From Phaseolus vulgaris (Eukaryota > Streptophyta > Magnoliopsida > Fabales > Fabaceae), in assembly GCF_000499845.2 (NCBI RefSeq), contig NC_023755.2:5400847-5464846 (forward strand): 64,000 nt of DNA, read 5' to 3'. This document shows positions 1-10,992 of this stretch, one piece after another. Position 1 is the stretch's first letter; every line of letters starts with the position of its first letter. The translations under genes were made by a program, and so were the position numbers. Under the pieces are notes generated by a model. It was not told the origin of the DNA. It was given only the letters and a program-made list of their open reading frames with translations, and did no database searches.

Positions 1-293
1 GAAGGAACCCCTCTTCAGATCCGGCCTAAGATAATTAATCCATCTCAACCTGCAACTCTTGCCACATCTCTGCAATCCTGCACATAATCAGCAAACCACA
101 ACATCATCTTTTATTTGTTCATCATCACAAAAACAACACAGACAAGAAGAAGGAAATGCTTGCCTGCATATTTTGGCACAGAACTCCAACTTTTATGTCC
201 ATGTATGTTGATATATCTGACAAGTTTTTCATCTTCTTCAGGAGACCACAGTCCTCTTTTGATTCTCTGTTTGCTGCAGCAACGGTGGCCCAT
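1..293 (-). CDS. R2R3-MYB transcription factor, 5' part (exon 1 and start of exon 2)
   Basis: Nuclear DNA-binding transcription factor, partial. The ATG is at 293-291, followed by MGHRCCSKQRIKRGLWSPEE, the classic start of the R2 MYB repeat with its first tryptophan. Exon 1 runs 293-164. Exon 2 starts at 77 and continues past the window edge, reading LQRCGKSCRLRWINYLRPD, the end of R2 with its third helix. The exon break after the VPKYAG residues is the usual first-intron position of plant R2R3-MYBs. The intron (163-78, 86 nt) begins GC and ends AG. The N-terminus resembles the group containing Arabidopsis MYB26 and MYB103, which regulate secondary wall formation, but the R3 repeat and C-terminus lie outside the window, so the subgroup is inference. 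The reading frame is intact as far as visible. Confidence 0.93.
78..163 (-). other. GC-AG intron 1 of the MYB gene
   Basis: On the minus strand the exon 1 end reads GCAG followed by GCAAGC, and the intron closes TGTGCAG. Joining G164 to GA at 77-76 restores the glycine codon and the conserved protein. No GT donor nearby gives the conserved junction. The donor AG/GCAAG is the strong context expected of rare GC-AG introns. Confidence 0.85.
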
Positions 294-353
294 CACTAAG
301 TTCTGTGGAAACACTCTCTCTACACTGAGCACTTGGGATTTTGCAACAGCTCA

Positions 354-363
354 TTTATAAATG
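354..363 (-). promoter_or_regulatory. Candidate TATA box of the MYB gene
   Basis: TTTATAAATG lies about 60 bp upstream of the MYB start codon on the minus strand, giving a predicted 5' UTR of about 30 nt. It is supported by position and motif only. Confidence 0.45.
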
Positions 364-858
364 AAGACCTGGGAGGTGATATAGTACATGTGTGGGGCCT
401 AGACCCTATGGTATCAAAACTCTGACTCATTGTGCAAATGTATTGGTGGGGTCAGGAGTGAAAGGGAAGGTTAATTGGTAGAGTGGGGAGACAGGTGCAA
501 GAATCGATCTTTCCTATCATTTATCCAAAGGGCAACAAATGTGCACTAAGACTTTTGGGAGAAGAGGAGACACTGTGATAGCGTACTTTACCCATTTTCC
601 AAATTGTTTAGGCATTTAATCAAACAAATGGGATGCATGGATAAAAATGAGAAAAGGGTGTTTTTCTCACTGTTGTTATAAACTCTTACGATATGTTTGG
701 AACACATCAATCAGAAAGGAAAACTTCACTTTTCTTCTTTTCCCTAGTTTGAAACGTGAAAGAATGGAAAAAAAAAATGTGTGAGAAGGACTAATTGCAT
801 TGGGTTTTGGAAGAAAAGTAAAAGGTGAGATACATAATAAAATTCCGAATTTTCTTAT

Positions 859-863
<5 letters not shown>

Positions 864-895
<32 letters not shown>
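864..895. repeat. (AT)n microsatellite
   Basis: About 16 uninterrupted AT dinucleotides, upstream of the MYB promoter. The rest of 364-1035 shows no gene or recognised repeat. Confidence 0.95.
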
Positions 896-898
<3 letters not shown>

Positions 899-1035
899 TT
901 TCACACAACTAAATAAAAATAAATACAAATAATTTTAACTGTATGTTGAACAAACTTTATTTTTAGAGTCCATGCAATAAAACATCAATGGTTCTCACTA
1001 AAATCAATTCCCTATGCCTATAAGTCTATCTAGCA

Positions 1036-1281
1036 TGTTTAGACAAGTTTTTTTATTAAATATTTTAAGAGAAAAAGATAAAAGAAAAAATTTAATAATA
1101 AAATTTTTATATAAACTAAAATTAAATTAAATATATTAAAAAATAAGTTTTTTTAAAATATACGAAAGTTTTTATAAATTAACTTATGCATGAGTTAGCT
1201 TTAATTTATGATTAAGCTAATTTAAATTTTTCTCTTGTTTTTATTAAAAGAAGTTTATAGAGAAACTTGTTCAAATAGATT
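1036..1281. mobile_element. MITE-like hairpin, copy A
   Basis: The left side begins TTTAGACAAGTTTTTTTATT and the right side ends with its approximate complement (AGAAACTTGTTCAAATAG). The centre has ACTTATGCATGAGTTAG. A second divergent copy lies at 1425-1603. It encodes no protein. No clear target duplication was found, so the call rests on inverted symmetry and on there being two copies. Confidence 0.4.
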
Positions 1282-1424
1282 TTAAGTTTTTAATAAGTAT
1301 TTTTATACTTGAGTACGTTTTCTTAAAAGCATAGTGTAATTATACAAACAAAAAATCTAATTAATAGGTAACATGCATATATCTACCCAACATTTTATGA
1401 AAAGTAGAAACACAATTTCTATTG

Positions 1425-1603
1425 CTATATTTAGACATATTTTAAGGAGCTTTAGGAAAAAAATTCTCAAAAAAATTAAAATTAGTTTATATATAAAAAG
1501 AAATAATTTTTAAAGAAGCTTTATAAATTAACTTATACATAAGTTAATTTTAATTTGTGAAAATATTAATCTATTTTTTAAAAATATTTAAGAAGAAATT
1601 TGT
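1425..1603. mobile_element. MITE-like hairpin, copy B
   Basis: It shares with 1036-1281 the TTTAGACA end, a near-palindromic centre (ACTTATACATAAGTTAA) and a right end TTTGTCTAAA. Both copies sit 0.7-1.3 kb upstream of the MYB start, where they could affect regulation; that is speculative. Confidence 0.4.
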
Positions 1604-1959
1604 CTAAACTAGAATTTTGGAAAAGGTCTTATAGATTATTCCTTTGCCAGCTACTTAACTTGTGTTGTCCATGAATAGTCAAATCGTGACATGCCTATTT
1701 AAGAAACCGACAAGAAATAAATTGAATAAAATAAAAAAAGGTAAAAAAGGATGAAAGAATTATGAAACGTCCCCATTGGTTAACCTAAGCAAATCACGTT
1801 TTGAGAAATGAGCTGGACTTGAAACTTCAGCTTCACTCATCATTGTTGTTCCTCCAAGGTCAAATTGAGTGTCTTTCTACCCATGACACTCACCATTCCT
1901 ATTTGCTATTTCAAAATCACTATGCACTTTCCTTTTCATGCCCACATACCATACTCTAC

Positions 1960-2400
1960 TGGTATGGACCGAACGGTTAACACTAGGCTCACAGTCGAGT
2001 TGACTGAATGATACACGTTCATGTAGAATGACCGACTCCTTCGGTCCATTAACGCTTAATCCAGGTCAGCAAAGCTAAACTATTATTATGAATTAGATAA
2101 TACACCTCTAAGTACGACTCACTTCAATAATTCAGTCCAATAAGGTATGTCATTAATTATTTTACTCTAACAACCAAGTGTCGAATACCCTTTGCTAACT
2201 TGAACGTCGGAATGTCTTCTGCAGGTACCCCCATTCGGCGTTCCCAGGAAATAGAGTGATCAAGTACCCGAGACCCGAAGGAGTAGGCTGAAGTGTAAAT
2301 CAATCGCCCAATAGAAATTAGGGAGACGAAGCTAGTCAATAGTTCTCTAGGTCTCATCTCCCTAGCAGGAACACATATCATTATTCAATGTTTTTAAAAT
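1960..2400 (+). repeat. LTR-retrotransposon LTR fragment
   Basis: GC-richer patch in AT-rich DNA with the string TTGAACGTCGGAATGTCTTC, then TGCAGGTACCC and GACCCGAAGGAGTAGGCTGA. A related string (TTGAACGTCAGAGCATCTTT, TGCAGGTGTCC) occurs at 15,380-15,410, so the two patches are scraps of one LTR family. I recognise the signature as common in legume LTRs from memory only. There are no coding domains and no defined ends. Confidence 0.5.
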
Positions 2401-5039
2401 AACAACTTCAATTCTAACAAGGAGTCACATTCTGTATCTTAGAAACACAAATGCCAAAGAATTTAACTTATTATTCGTTTTTCAAACTCCTATGGTTCTA
2501 ATATTGGAATATAAATATTATAAAATAGACTTTAAATTTAATTAATTTTACAGTTTATATATATTTATAAAGTATGAATTGATATTATAATAAATACTCC
2601 TTGTTAACAAAGAAAAAATAAATATTTTAAAGTGGAAAGAAAATGAAACTAATTATAGATATTTTTATTTAAGTTTCAATAGTGAAATTGTAGTTAAATT
2701 AGTCAAATTCATATTAATAAAAAATTTAGTTATATCTTTTGTTTTTAAGTTAGTAATTCTAATTTTGATTCCCAAATTTAGAAAAAATATTCTAGTTCTT
2801 TAAAATGTTGAAAATATGATTTTCATGTTTAAATTCGAAGAGTTAGAAAGAGTTTTAGAATTCTAAATCTTAAACCCTAAACTTTAAATCCCTAAATCTA
2901 ACCAATATAGTTTTAATTCATCAAATTTAATATGTGGGTACTAAAACTATTTTATTTTTAAATGTTAGATGCTGAAATCTGAATTACTAAAAATTTCAGA
3001 GTTTGAAACATAAATAAACCATAATAAAAATTAAATAATATATATAAATAGAAATGAAATACTATTATGTAAATTTTTTACATTTAAAGTATAGTACATA
3101 CACGAATAATTATCTTTAATATCAATAATAAATTCAAATCTAAACTTTGAAAAAAAAAAAAAAAAAAAAGCTAATTAAATTTATTGACCAGTTTAAACCG
3201 TTTATGACTGGGTTTTTTACTAATTTAATCGGTGCCAATTCTATGATAATCTAGTTCTATATGATTTAATTAGACTGAACTTAAAAGTGTTCACCAATTT
3301 TCTAGATAAATCACGAGTGCAATTTGATTTTCATAACAATTGAGTGTACTCGGACAATAAAATAAAATGAATTTAAGAAATAGAAATCTTGAGTAACAAA
3401 TACGTACACAAGTGTACTTCAACAACAGGGAAACACATAGGAATGAATAATATAATTTATATATACTCAGAATTGCACGTTAGACTTTGTAAAATTATTG
3501 TGTCCTATGGTAAATTCATTTAGGTGGGTCTATCAAATCTTCAAGAAAGTTGGTATGATCTTTGAGAATAATTTTATGCCGTTTTCTTTTTGTTTTTATA
3601 ATTAACTACTTATAGTGTTGGAATCTAAAGGAATAAATAAGTCATAAACAAGTTTAGGTCGTTAATTAAATACTATTAAGTTCATTTATTTTGATGAAAA
3701 ACCAAGTTCAAACTTTAATTTTAGGTTTACTTATAATCAATATGTGCTTAATATATGACTAGTTAGAATTAGTGATATATAGATATTAGACTTATATTTC
3801 AATTATTTTCAAGTATTTTATCACTTTTTTTATATTTTACTGTAGTTTATTTGTTTTAGTTATTTATTTTGAATATTTTATCATTTTCTTTTACTTTCCC
3901 GCATTATTTAATTTAAGCATTAATATATCTTTTTTTATTATTTTCTCTTATAAATTTTAAATAAATATTGATTTGAATAATATCGTTATTGTGAACATTC
4001 ACATTTAATTTACAATAGTTTAATATATAAATATACTAAATAAAGTACTTATACTTCCAAAGAAAATATTTATTCACTTCTTCAAATATTTAAGAAATTA
4101 CGTTTTTTTAATAAAGAATCATATATATGTATATATAACGAATAATAAATTTTAAAACACTTTTAATAAATAAAATAAATTGGATGCCTCGATTTTAACA
4201 TTTAAATTTATTTATATTTAAATAAATAAGTTAAAACTAAGCTTAATTTCCCCCCAACAATCAGGCTTAAAGTTTAAATGCCACAAGACTCAATTTACAA
4301 TCATCCATTCATGAGCAAACATTTCTTATCTTACTTCAAAATTTGATGCCTAAAGCACAAGTTTCGTGATGCAGTTGCACTATTTACCAAGGGGTGAAAA
4401 AACAGAGATAATTTTTTCATCTCTTTTTTTTTTCTTGAAGAGTGAAGCTAACTGTAAGAGTTCAACTCCAAATGATGGTAGGATTATATTTGTGACACTT
4501 TTTAATAATACTTATATTCCTCATCATTATCATTGACGTGTAGTTAATTAACATGATCACAGAGTGTAATAACTGTATATGTTATAAAATAATAAAAACA
4601 ACTCAGTGAGTTTATATATAATTTGATATAGCACACAATAGAGATGTAGTTTAACACATTTAAAAGAAAACCATGTCAATTAGGTGGATTGAAATTTGAA
4701 TGCAAGTGATCAACTTAATTCAAAAGTTCTAATATAAAATTCATAACTTTTTTTTTTAATAAAAAGCTCTCGCGTTAAGTATCACTATGAAACTTAACAT
4801 TTAAACTAGGCTGACACATCAAGTATCAACAATCAATCATCTGTCACTACACGAAAAAAAAAACTATTATTAAAAAAAGAAAAAGAAATAAAGAAATAAA
4901 ATACAAGCAAATATGGGAGGACTAGACCAAAATTCATATATAAAAAATCTAAGAAAAGTGATACTAAGGTAATCTATACTTATTAATAAAGAATTCTAAG
5001 AAAAGATTAGATGAAAGTCTATTATATGAATGAAATTGC
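2400..5039. other. AT-rich spacer without recognisable genes
   Basis: Nothing with coding character. About 2,750-3,000 shows weak inverted symmetry (TTAGTAATTC near 2,750 against GAATTACTAA near 2,982) and a phrase similar to the hairpin element at 55,770-56,110 (TTTGATTCCCAAATTT), so it may be a decayed relative. A run of 20 A residues lies at 3150-3169. Confidence 0.6.
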
Positions 5040-5860
5040 TCTTTGTGAATATACCCTAAGTTAGCAAGTTTGTCAACACATGCATTTCCTTAAGGAAAAA
5101 TGTAAGAAATCATAAACTTGATTTTTCCACAATAATCAAGACAAGTGTTCCACCTATTACGAAGAATCCAATGAACATTGGTCCTAACAGTAAATGCAAT
5201 ACAAATCAAGACAGGATCACATTCAAGTCATAAACCAATAAGACCCATCTTTTTAGTTTCTTCAATAACATAAATATGATATAACTTCATAAAACTCAGC
5301 AACTAAAGCAGTCTGGATAATAAGGAAAGCAGAGAAACCACCAATACCCCCCCCCTCCCCCCATACTCCCACGAAAAATACCACCACAAGCAGCAAAACC
5401 ATGAGAACCCCTAGCAGCACCATCAATCTTAATTTTAACCCAACTCAGTGAAAGAAACTCTCATCTAACAAGAAGAAGAGGATGAAGAAATTTGTCACTC
5501 CAAGTATTGATATCAAAGAACTTAAGCACCTTCAAGTCAAACATATCATTCCTCATAGAGCTTTTAGACGAGTTACTCGCTAGGCAAGTGAAATCCTTAA
5601 TTATGGAGATGGCCATGGAAAGATCAATCTTAACCTGAAATCTAGCATAATTTTTCATACACCATATCATCCAAATAGAGAAGGTAATCACAACAAGTTT
5701 AATCAAATTAATCAAAGGACTATCATCGCTCTTAATAACAGAAAGAAGATCATCCACATTAGAAAAATGAGAATTAAATTTTTTTTGTTAAACCCAACTC
5801 CAAATATGCAAAGTATTAGGACATTCAAAAAATAAATACTATATTTGTAAAAAGAATTCA
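5040..5860 (-). pseudogene. L1-type LINE remnant: end of zf-RVT region plus RNase H domain
   Basis: Fragment of a non-LTR retrotransposon ORF2 on the minus strand. Reading downward from about 5860 come a piece of the zinc-binding region (FLNV/LCIFGV), the usual linker (IWMIWCMKNYARFQVKI, about 5,690-5,640) and then the plant LINE RNase H start (VKIKIDGAARG, then ACGGIFRGS, about 5,440-5,370), with the catalytic aspartate in IDG. A TGA at 5461-5463 lies just before the RNase H domain and many stops follow. Poly-C runs at about 5,347-5,361 add further damage. No poly(A) tail or target duplication was recognised. The L1 at 10,993-13,915 ends without an RNase H domain, so the two belong to different L1 lineages. 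Confidence 0.75.
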
Positions 5861-5939
5861 TCATAAGTAAATTTATCTAATTTAATTTTTTCAAAAATAA
5901 AACAAAATAAAAGACAGAATCAAATCTATGTCGTTGAAG

Positions 5940-6540
5940 GTATGCAAGTCAACATGATCGCCGGTCGGTGAAGTGGTGCTTTACATAGGGTAACTTGATT
6001 GTCGATCGGTGAAGCGACATGACCCATTTGTATGTAGTCGGTGATCGCCAATTGTGCAAAGCTCAACATGATCGCCGGTAATTGAAACAGCGATTTCAAC
6101 ATGATCGCCGGTTGATGAAGCGGCGCACTCCATTTCTGTGCAGATGGCGATCGTAGATGGCAACGCTCAACATGATCGCCGGTTATAAAAAACGGCGATG
6201 GTCAATATGATCACCGATCGAGGAAGCGACGTTCCCCATATGTGAGTAGTCGGTAGTCGCCGTAGCTACTTGAAACGGCGTGCTCCCTATGTATGTAGTC
6301 GGTGGTCGACAAAATTATACAAGGTTAACAGAATCACCGCTTGATGAAACGGCGATCTCAATGTGTGCGTAGGCGGTGGATGTCGAAATGATGCAAAGGC
6401 TAACATGATCGTCGATCGGTGGTCGAAGAAGTGGCGTGCTCTTTATGGACGTAGTCGGTGGTCGCCGGAGACAATGTGCATGGGTAACTCGTTGCGTGGC
6501 GAGGTGAATGTAGAGGGCATCGGTTGTGGGCGTCCCGAGT
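5940..6540. repeat. GC-rich degenerate minisatellite with GATCGCCGG motifs
   Basis: Two motifs alternate. Motif A is ACATGATCGCCGGT plus a TGAAGCGGCG-like tail, near 5952, 6063, 6098, 6168, 6204 and 6400. Motif B is GTAGTCGGTGGTCGCC-like, near 6036, 6247, 6295 and 6449. Spacing is irregular at about 35-110 bp. Base composition is clearly richer in G+C than the flanks. Short open frames here have no recognisable protein. The array adjoins an L1 3' end, so it may have been carried by that element. Confidence 0.75.
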
Positions 6541-6559
6541 TGTAAGTTGCTTAAGGTAC

Positions 6560-7078
6560 TCTGGTAATGCCTGCAAGCTTAAAGACTTTATAACAGACTG
6601 GAGTTTCAGGTGTCTTATTCAAAGCACAAGAAGTTAAGCAGGTTCCCTATCCGTATCCACTGTTTCTGGATGAGCAGCTGCGTGGTTGGTGTGCGGTAGT
6701 TACAGGGGGACTGTTGAGTATAGAGCCTGCGGTGGAGAACGGGTGTTACTCAACACCGTTAACTTAGCGTATATTTTCTGGCGTGGAGGGAGCTGGTGGT
6801 TTTATATAGTGCTGATATGGTGTGCTGTGGAGGTTTTCGTGGTCTTCTATAAGGGTTAAGTTTGGTTCTGTCTTAGGTGGTGAGTGAGGGTCTTTTGTGG
6901 TGTTTTTGTCTGTTGGGGTAAATGAGTAAACCATAAATTTGAGGTTGGCTCTTTTATGTCTAGCAGAATCTATTTAGCTTATGCGTACAGTCTAGACTTT
7001 AAGGTCTGATGTATACGGGTTGGGACATCCCTAAAGGGTCTCTTTTAATTTTTATTAATTCATTGCTGATAAAAAAAA
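6560..7078 (+). mobile_element. 3' end of an L1-type LINE with poly(A)
   Basis: The stretch ends GGGTTGGGACATCCCTAAAG, a T-rich tract, TTGCTGATAAAAAAAA. The better-defined L1 at 10,993-13,915 ends in the same style (GGGTTGATCCACCCCTGAAG, then TTGCTTATCAAAAAAA). No ORF2 domain is left upstream of it. The 5' limit is unclear and may extend into the GC-rich array. Confidence 0.55.
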
Positions 7079-7445
7079 ACTAATTATTTCATTCATATTT
7101 CTCAAAATCCAATCAACCTTTTTATCAATATATGAAACAGATTAAAATTAATCAAATATTTTTTTACTGTTACATCCTTCTTAAACTTTTTCTAAAAGCT
7201 TTCGAAAATATATTTCTAATTTTTCTTACTAAAACTATTTCTAAAAAAAAATTTAAATATATTATTTTGTGAATTTTTTATCAGCAACAAAAGAATAAAT
7301 AGATTAATGTAAAACATTGTAAAGATACTTCAACCGTTTTACACTAGATTGGTTTAGTTCTGCATACCCTAAAAAAACATCTAACAAGAATGTGTTTACC
7401 ATCCAATCAGTTATGAGCTCTACACAGCTAAAAACAAGTAAAGAA

Positions 7446-7448
<3 letters not shown>

Positions 7449-7487
<39 letters not shown>
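7449..7487. repeat. (AT)n microsatellite
   Basis: About 19 uninterrupted AT units. The surrounding 7,079-8,263 is AT-rich; a short open frame at 8014-8256 has no domain and biased composition, so I see no gene. Confidence 0.95.
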
Positions 7488-7490
<3 letters not shown>

Positions 7491-8263
7491 CAAAAAATAC
7501 AGGTTTAGTAGGATTGCATATTCATCCATAAAAGGTTTTAAATGATGGATTGAATTAAATTTTTAATGAATCAAAATAAAAAATAAATTTTAATTTAATT
7601 TATTATAATTCGGAATAAAATTTATTGTATGAGTTGAATTTGACACTAGGGGATATCAATACAGAAGGATTGATCAAGATTATTAAAATGGAGAAAGATA
7701 GGGTAGTGAGTGAAGAGATTGAGGTCCCCAATCTAAACCCTACTTCATTACAACCCCTTTTTGTTTAATGAATTGTGCAAAGAACCTTTCCTTAATCCCC
7801 GTTAGAACAAATTAATGGGCAGTGGAATCTTCTGATGGAAGGGAAGAAGAAGAGTTTTTGAGTGAAAAAATTGCAGAGTTGAAGTGTGGAGAGTTTACTG
7901 AAAACAGCATAAAGTTTGACATGAGAAAAATGTGGCGATATCAGTGATAGAGATCAAATGATTGCCCTGCCATCATTTGGGGACAAGAGGAATTCTAATG
8001 ATAATTGTGAGGAATGGCTCTCACGGTTGAAATTCTCATATATAACATGCTCTTCATAACTTTCTTCACACCATCATTGCCATTTTTAAGAGAATGTCCA
8101 TCAAAAACAAAGGAACATTTTTTTTTTACTTTTCTAAGTATATTTCTTGTCTTATATAATCATCATTATCATAGTTTTCTTTTTGGAGTTATGGAAATAC
8201 TTTGTCTTCAACCTATTAATGCAATAGTAATTTCTCCTATCAGATATGTGCTTTGATTATATA

Positions 8264-8647
8264 CACTACAATACAATAAGAAAATCATTAAATAGAAATT
8301 AATTTTAGAAATCAAACATAATTAATCATTAAATAAAAATTAATTTTAGAAATCAAACCTAATTAGTTACTATATTGACTAAATTAGAAACTATTTTAGA
8401 GACTAAAAATATTTTAGTTTTTAAATTAGTTTTTATTATTGATAAATAGTTTCTAAATTAGCAACCAAGGTTTTTTGTTACCAAATTTAGAATTGCTAGT
8501 TAAAACCTTTAAAAACTATTTACCAATAATGAAACTAATTTTTTTTTTAAAAATAGTCTCTACAATGGTTTCTAATTTAGTCACTATAGCAACTAATTAT
8601 TTTTTGTCTATAAAATTGATTTCTATTTAGTAATTTTCTTGTAGTAA
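8264..8647. mobile_element. Hairpin MITE, CACTACAAGAAAATCATT family
   Basis: Starts CACTACA...AAGAAAATCATTAAAT and ends with the complement (ATTTAGTAATTTTCTTGTAGT). Left and right halves are near-complementary throughout (TAGAAACTATTTTAGAGACT against AGTCTCTACAATGGTTTCTA). A 43-bp duplication lies inside the left arm. Related copies are at 18,443, 20,085, 38,235 and, truncated, 42,052. Confidence 0.75.
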
Positions 8648-9198
8648 TATATGTAATGAATCACCTATTTTGATTTTAAAGTGTTTGATGCTATAATCGA
8701 TTCTCATAAGCTAAAAAGAATTCAATTAATACATGAGAGGTTACTTAAATAATGATATTAGTGTTTCTTTGATAAGAGTATGATTGAACCAATTTTCTTT
8801 AGCATTTAAAAGTGAAAACGAAATTATTTTGGTTTTAATTTAAAATTTGTATGCATAAATTTATTTCGAAAAGTTTTCTCATATAGTTTATTTAAATTTT
8901 GTTTTTAAGTTGTGTATAAACTAATTTTAATTTATAATTTTTTATTTTTTAAAGTAAGTTTTAGGTCCTCAATATATGATTATTATTATTTTGCATATCT
9001 AAAATTACTTTCTTTCAAATTAGGTACCTAAAATATTAACTATTTTATGTTTTACGTAAAAATTAATTAGCTTAAATTTTATTTATTCATTGATGATAAA
9101 TAAAAAAAAGAAAAAAAAAATCAATTCTATTCCTGATAGCGTTGTTCCATGTATGATAGAATTTTTAGTTTTGAGAATTGATTAGTGTTAAATGCCTT

Positions 9199-9280
9199 TC
9201 ATTATTTGTATTTACTTGATACATCATTATAGGACGTTTTCCATTATTTGTATCGACATGATACATCTTTATAGGATGTA
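9199..9280. repeat. Short divergent tandem duplication
   Basis: Two copies of about 40 bp (CATTATTTGTATTTACTTGA and CATTATTTGTATCGACATGA, each followed by TACATC-TTATAGGA). No coding role seen. Confidence 0.7.
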
Positions 9281-9379
9281 AAAGAGATAAATTATTATTA
9301 TTATTATAAAATATACTAAGGGACCAAAAGAAAAAATTTAATTAAGTTCCTGGATCGGAATCCAACTCTGATAGCAAGT

Positions 9380-9599
9380 TGAAAGAAATAGATTAAACAT
9401 ATTTCTGAGAAGTATTTATGTATTTACAAATGTGATTAGAGTCTCAATTTATAGATTATTTATAACCTAATTAAGAAAAGAAATAATAGGTAAGGAAAGT
9501 TATACAAATCAAATCACAAAAAGATATCAAATATGTTCTAATAAATAGATAATGAAATCTACACTTAATTACAGAATAATTATCTCTTAATATGCAACA
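9380..9599 (-). repeat. Small LTR with primer-binding-site-like flank (copia/TRIM type remnant)
   Basis: On the minus strand it begins TGTTGCATATTAAGAGATAA and ends TTTCTTTCA, and is followed by ACTTGCTATCAGAGTTGG, which resembles the plant initiator-tRNA primer site TGGTATCAGAG. This fits an LTR of 220 bp plus a stub of internal DNA. No partner LTR or coding sequence was found. Confidence 0.45.
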
Positions 9600-10980
9600 A
9601 TTTGGGAACTAAAAATAAATACAAATAATTTTTTTTCAAAAAGCTAAACCAAATATTTTAATTTGTTAAGTTCTTGATTAAAGTATCAATAATTAGTTCT
9701 CCATGAATAGATAGAAGAAAAAAAAGACAAAGAGACATTTCATAAGAGAAAAGGAGAAGAAAAAAAATATTAAAACTGAAAAACTAAACAAGTGAATGTG
9801 ATGAGTACATTTTTTCCACTCTTAGAGAGTCTAACATTAGCTTCTTAGACCGTAATTAAGAGTAAAATCCATTATTTTATGAGATTCACATAATTGGATG
9901 AAACTGGATCACAATTAGAATAATAGTTTAAATCAGGTTTTTAAATACATTTTTTTCTTATCTTGATGTTGACCATCTGCAAAGATTATGGACTTTATTA
10001 ATGATAACTTAGATGAATAATTACAACGTGTTGAAGTCCAGAAAGTCTCGTTGAAGAAGGATTAGACGGTGTCACCTATACACCCATTAGACGATCTCCC
10101 TAGAGCATCTAATGTTGAAAAAGTTGTTTTAAAGAGAGAGATTAAAATTCAGTTATCTTTTGTGAAAATGTTAAATATTTCTGAGTGAAGAGTTATGTCA
10201 CTTTTAATATTGGAAAGCTTAGTTACGAAAGAACTAGAATCTCCTTGTGTTTAAAGCCATTAGACAGTCTGCTCGAAGTGTCTACGAATAGATATTCCAT
10301 TATGGGAAAGGAACATATTGATTCGAATATTCTATTATATTTTGAGGAAGCAAGAACCGAAACAAATGCGAGGAGATTCTTTCAAATTATGCAATTAAAA
10401 GCTTCTTTGTAAAACGCATAAAATAGAACAAATATCATTTGAAGATATTATTCATAAAATTCTTCTAATATCTCTCACAGTAGCATTGGATTAAATTACA
10501 ATCAATACACAAATTCAAATCAATTTTGGAACAATACATTTTGAAGAGAAACGAGAATCGTATATGGGACTAATTGGGAAATAAGATATTTTCTTAACAA
10601 TTTGAAACAAGAGAAAAGAAAAATTATAGCCAAATAATGCTCTTAGACCTGGATTTTTTTTTCTTTTGCTTTCGTCTTCCTCATAGAAGGCTAAACATTT
10701 TAAGTTGATTCCTTTGTTATTTCCCATTGAATTATGAGGTTTTATTCAAAAAGTTTTGTTCATCAATTTTTTTAGCAGTTTCCGGTCTTTTTGAATTTGA
10801 GTTTTTGTCAAAGGAATTGTCTTTTAACACTTGTTGGAAATTAAATTATTATTTTTAATTAGAATTCTTGGTTAGTTCGCTTAATTATAATTAATCTCTT
10901 GTTAGCTTAGTTTAAGAGGTATAAGAAAAACAACTCACGAGTAGACACTTGGAATCGAATAAAATACTAAATACATTAGT
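9600..10980. other. Spacer without recognisable genes
   Basis: AT-rich. Phrases such as TTAGACGGTGTCACC (near 10,065) and TTAGACAGTCTG (near 10,260) echo AGACGGTCTAACACTGATGT near 14,250, hinting at an old repeat split across this interval. No protein homology seen. Confidence 0.5.
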
Positions 10981-10992
10981 AAAATTGTTTTA

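Noticed and set aside
115..360. Plus-strand open frame of 81 codons
   Set aside because: It is the antisense shadow of MYB exon 1, whose conserved residues are unmistakable on minus.
2868..2895. Telomere-like AAACCCTAAA phrase
   Set aside because: Only a single unit with degenerate neighbours; chance in AT-rich DNA.
8014..8256. 80-codon frame as a small gene
   Set aside because: Phe/Leu-rich low-complexity translation of AT-rich DNA with no homology seen; it ends just before a MITE.
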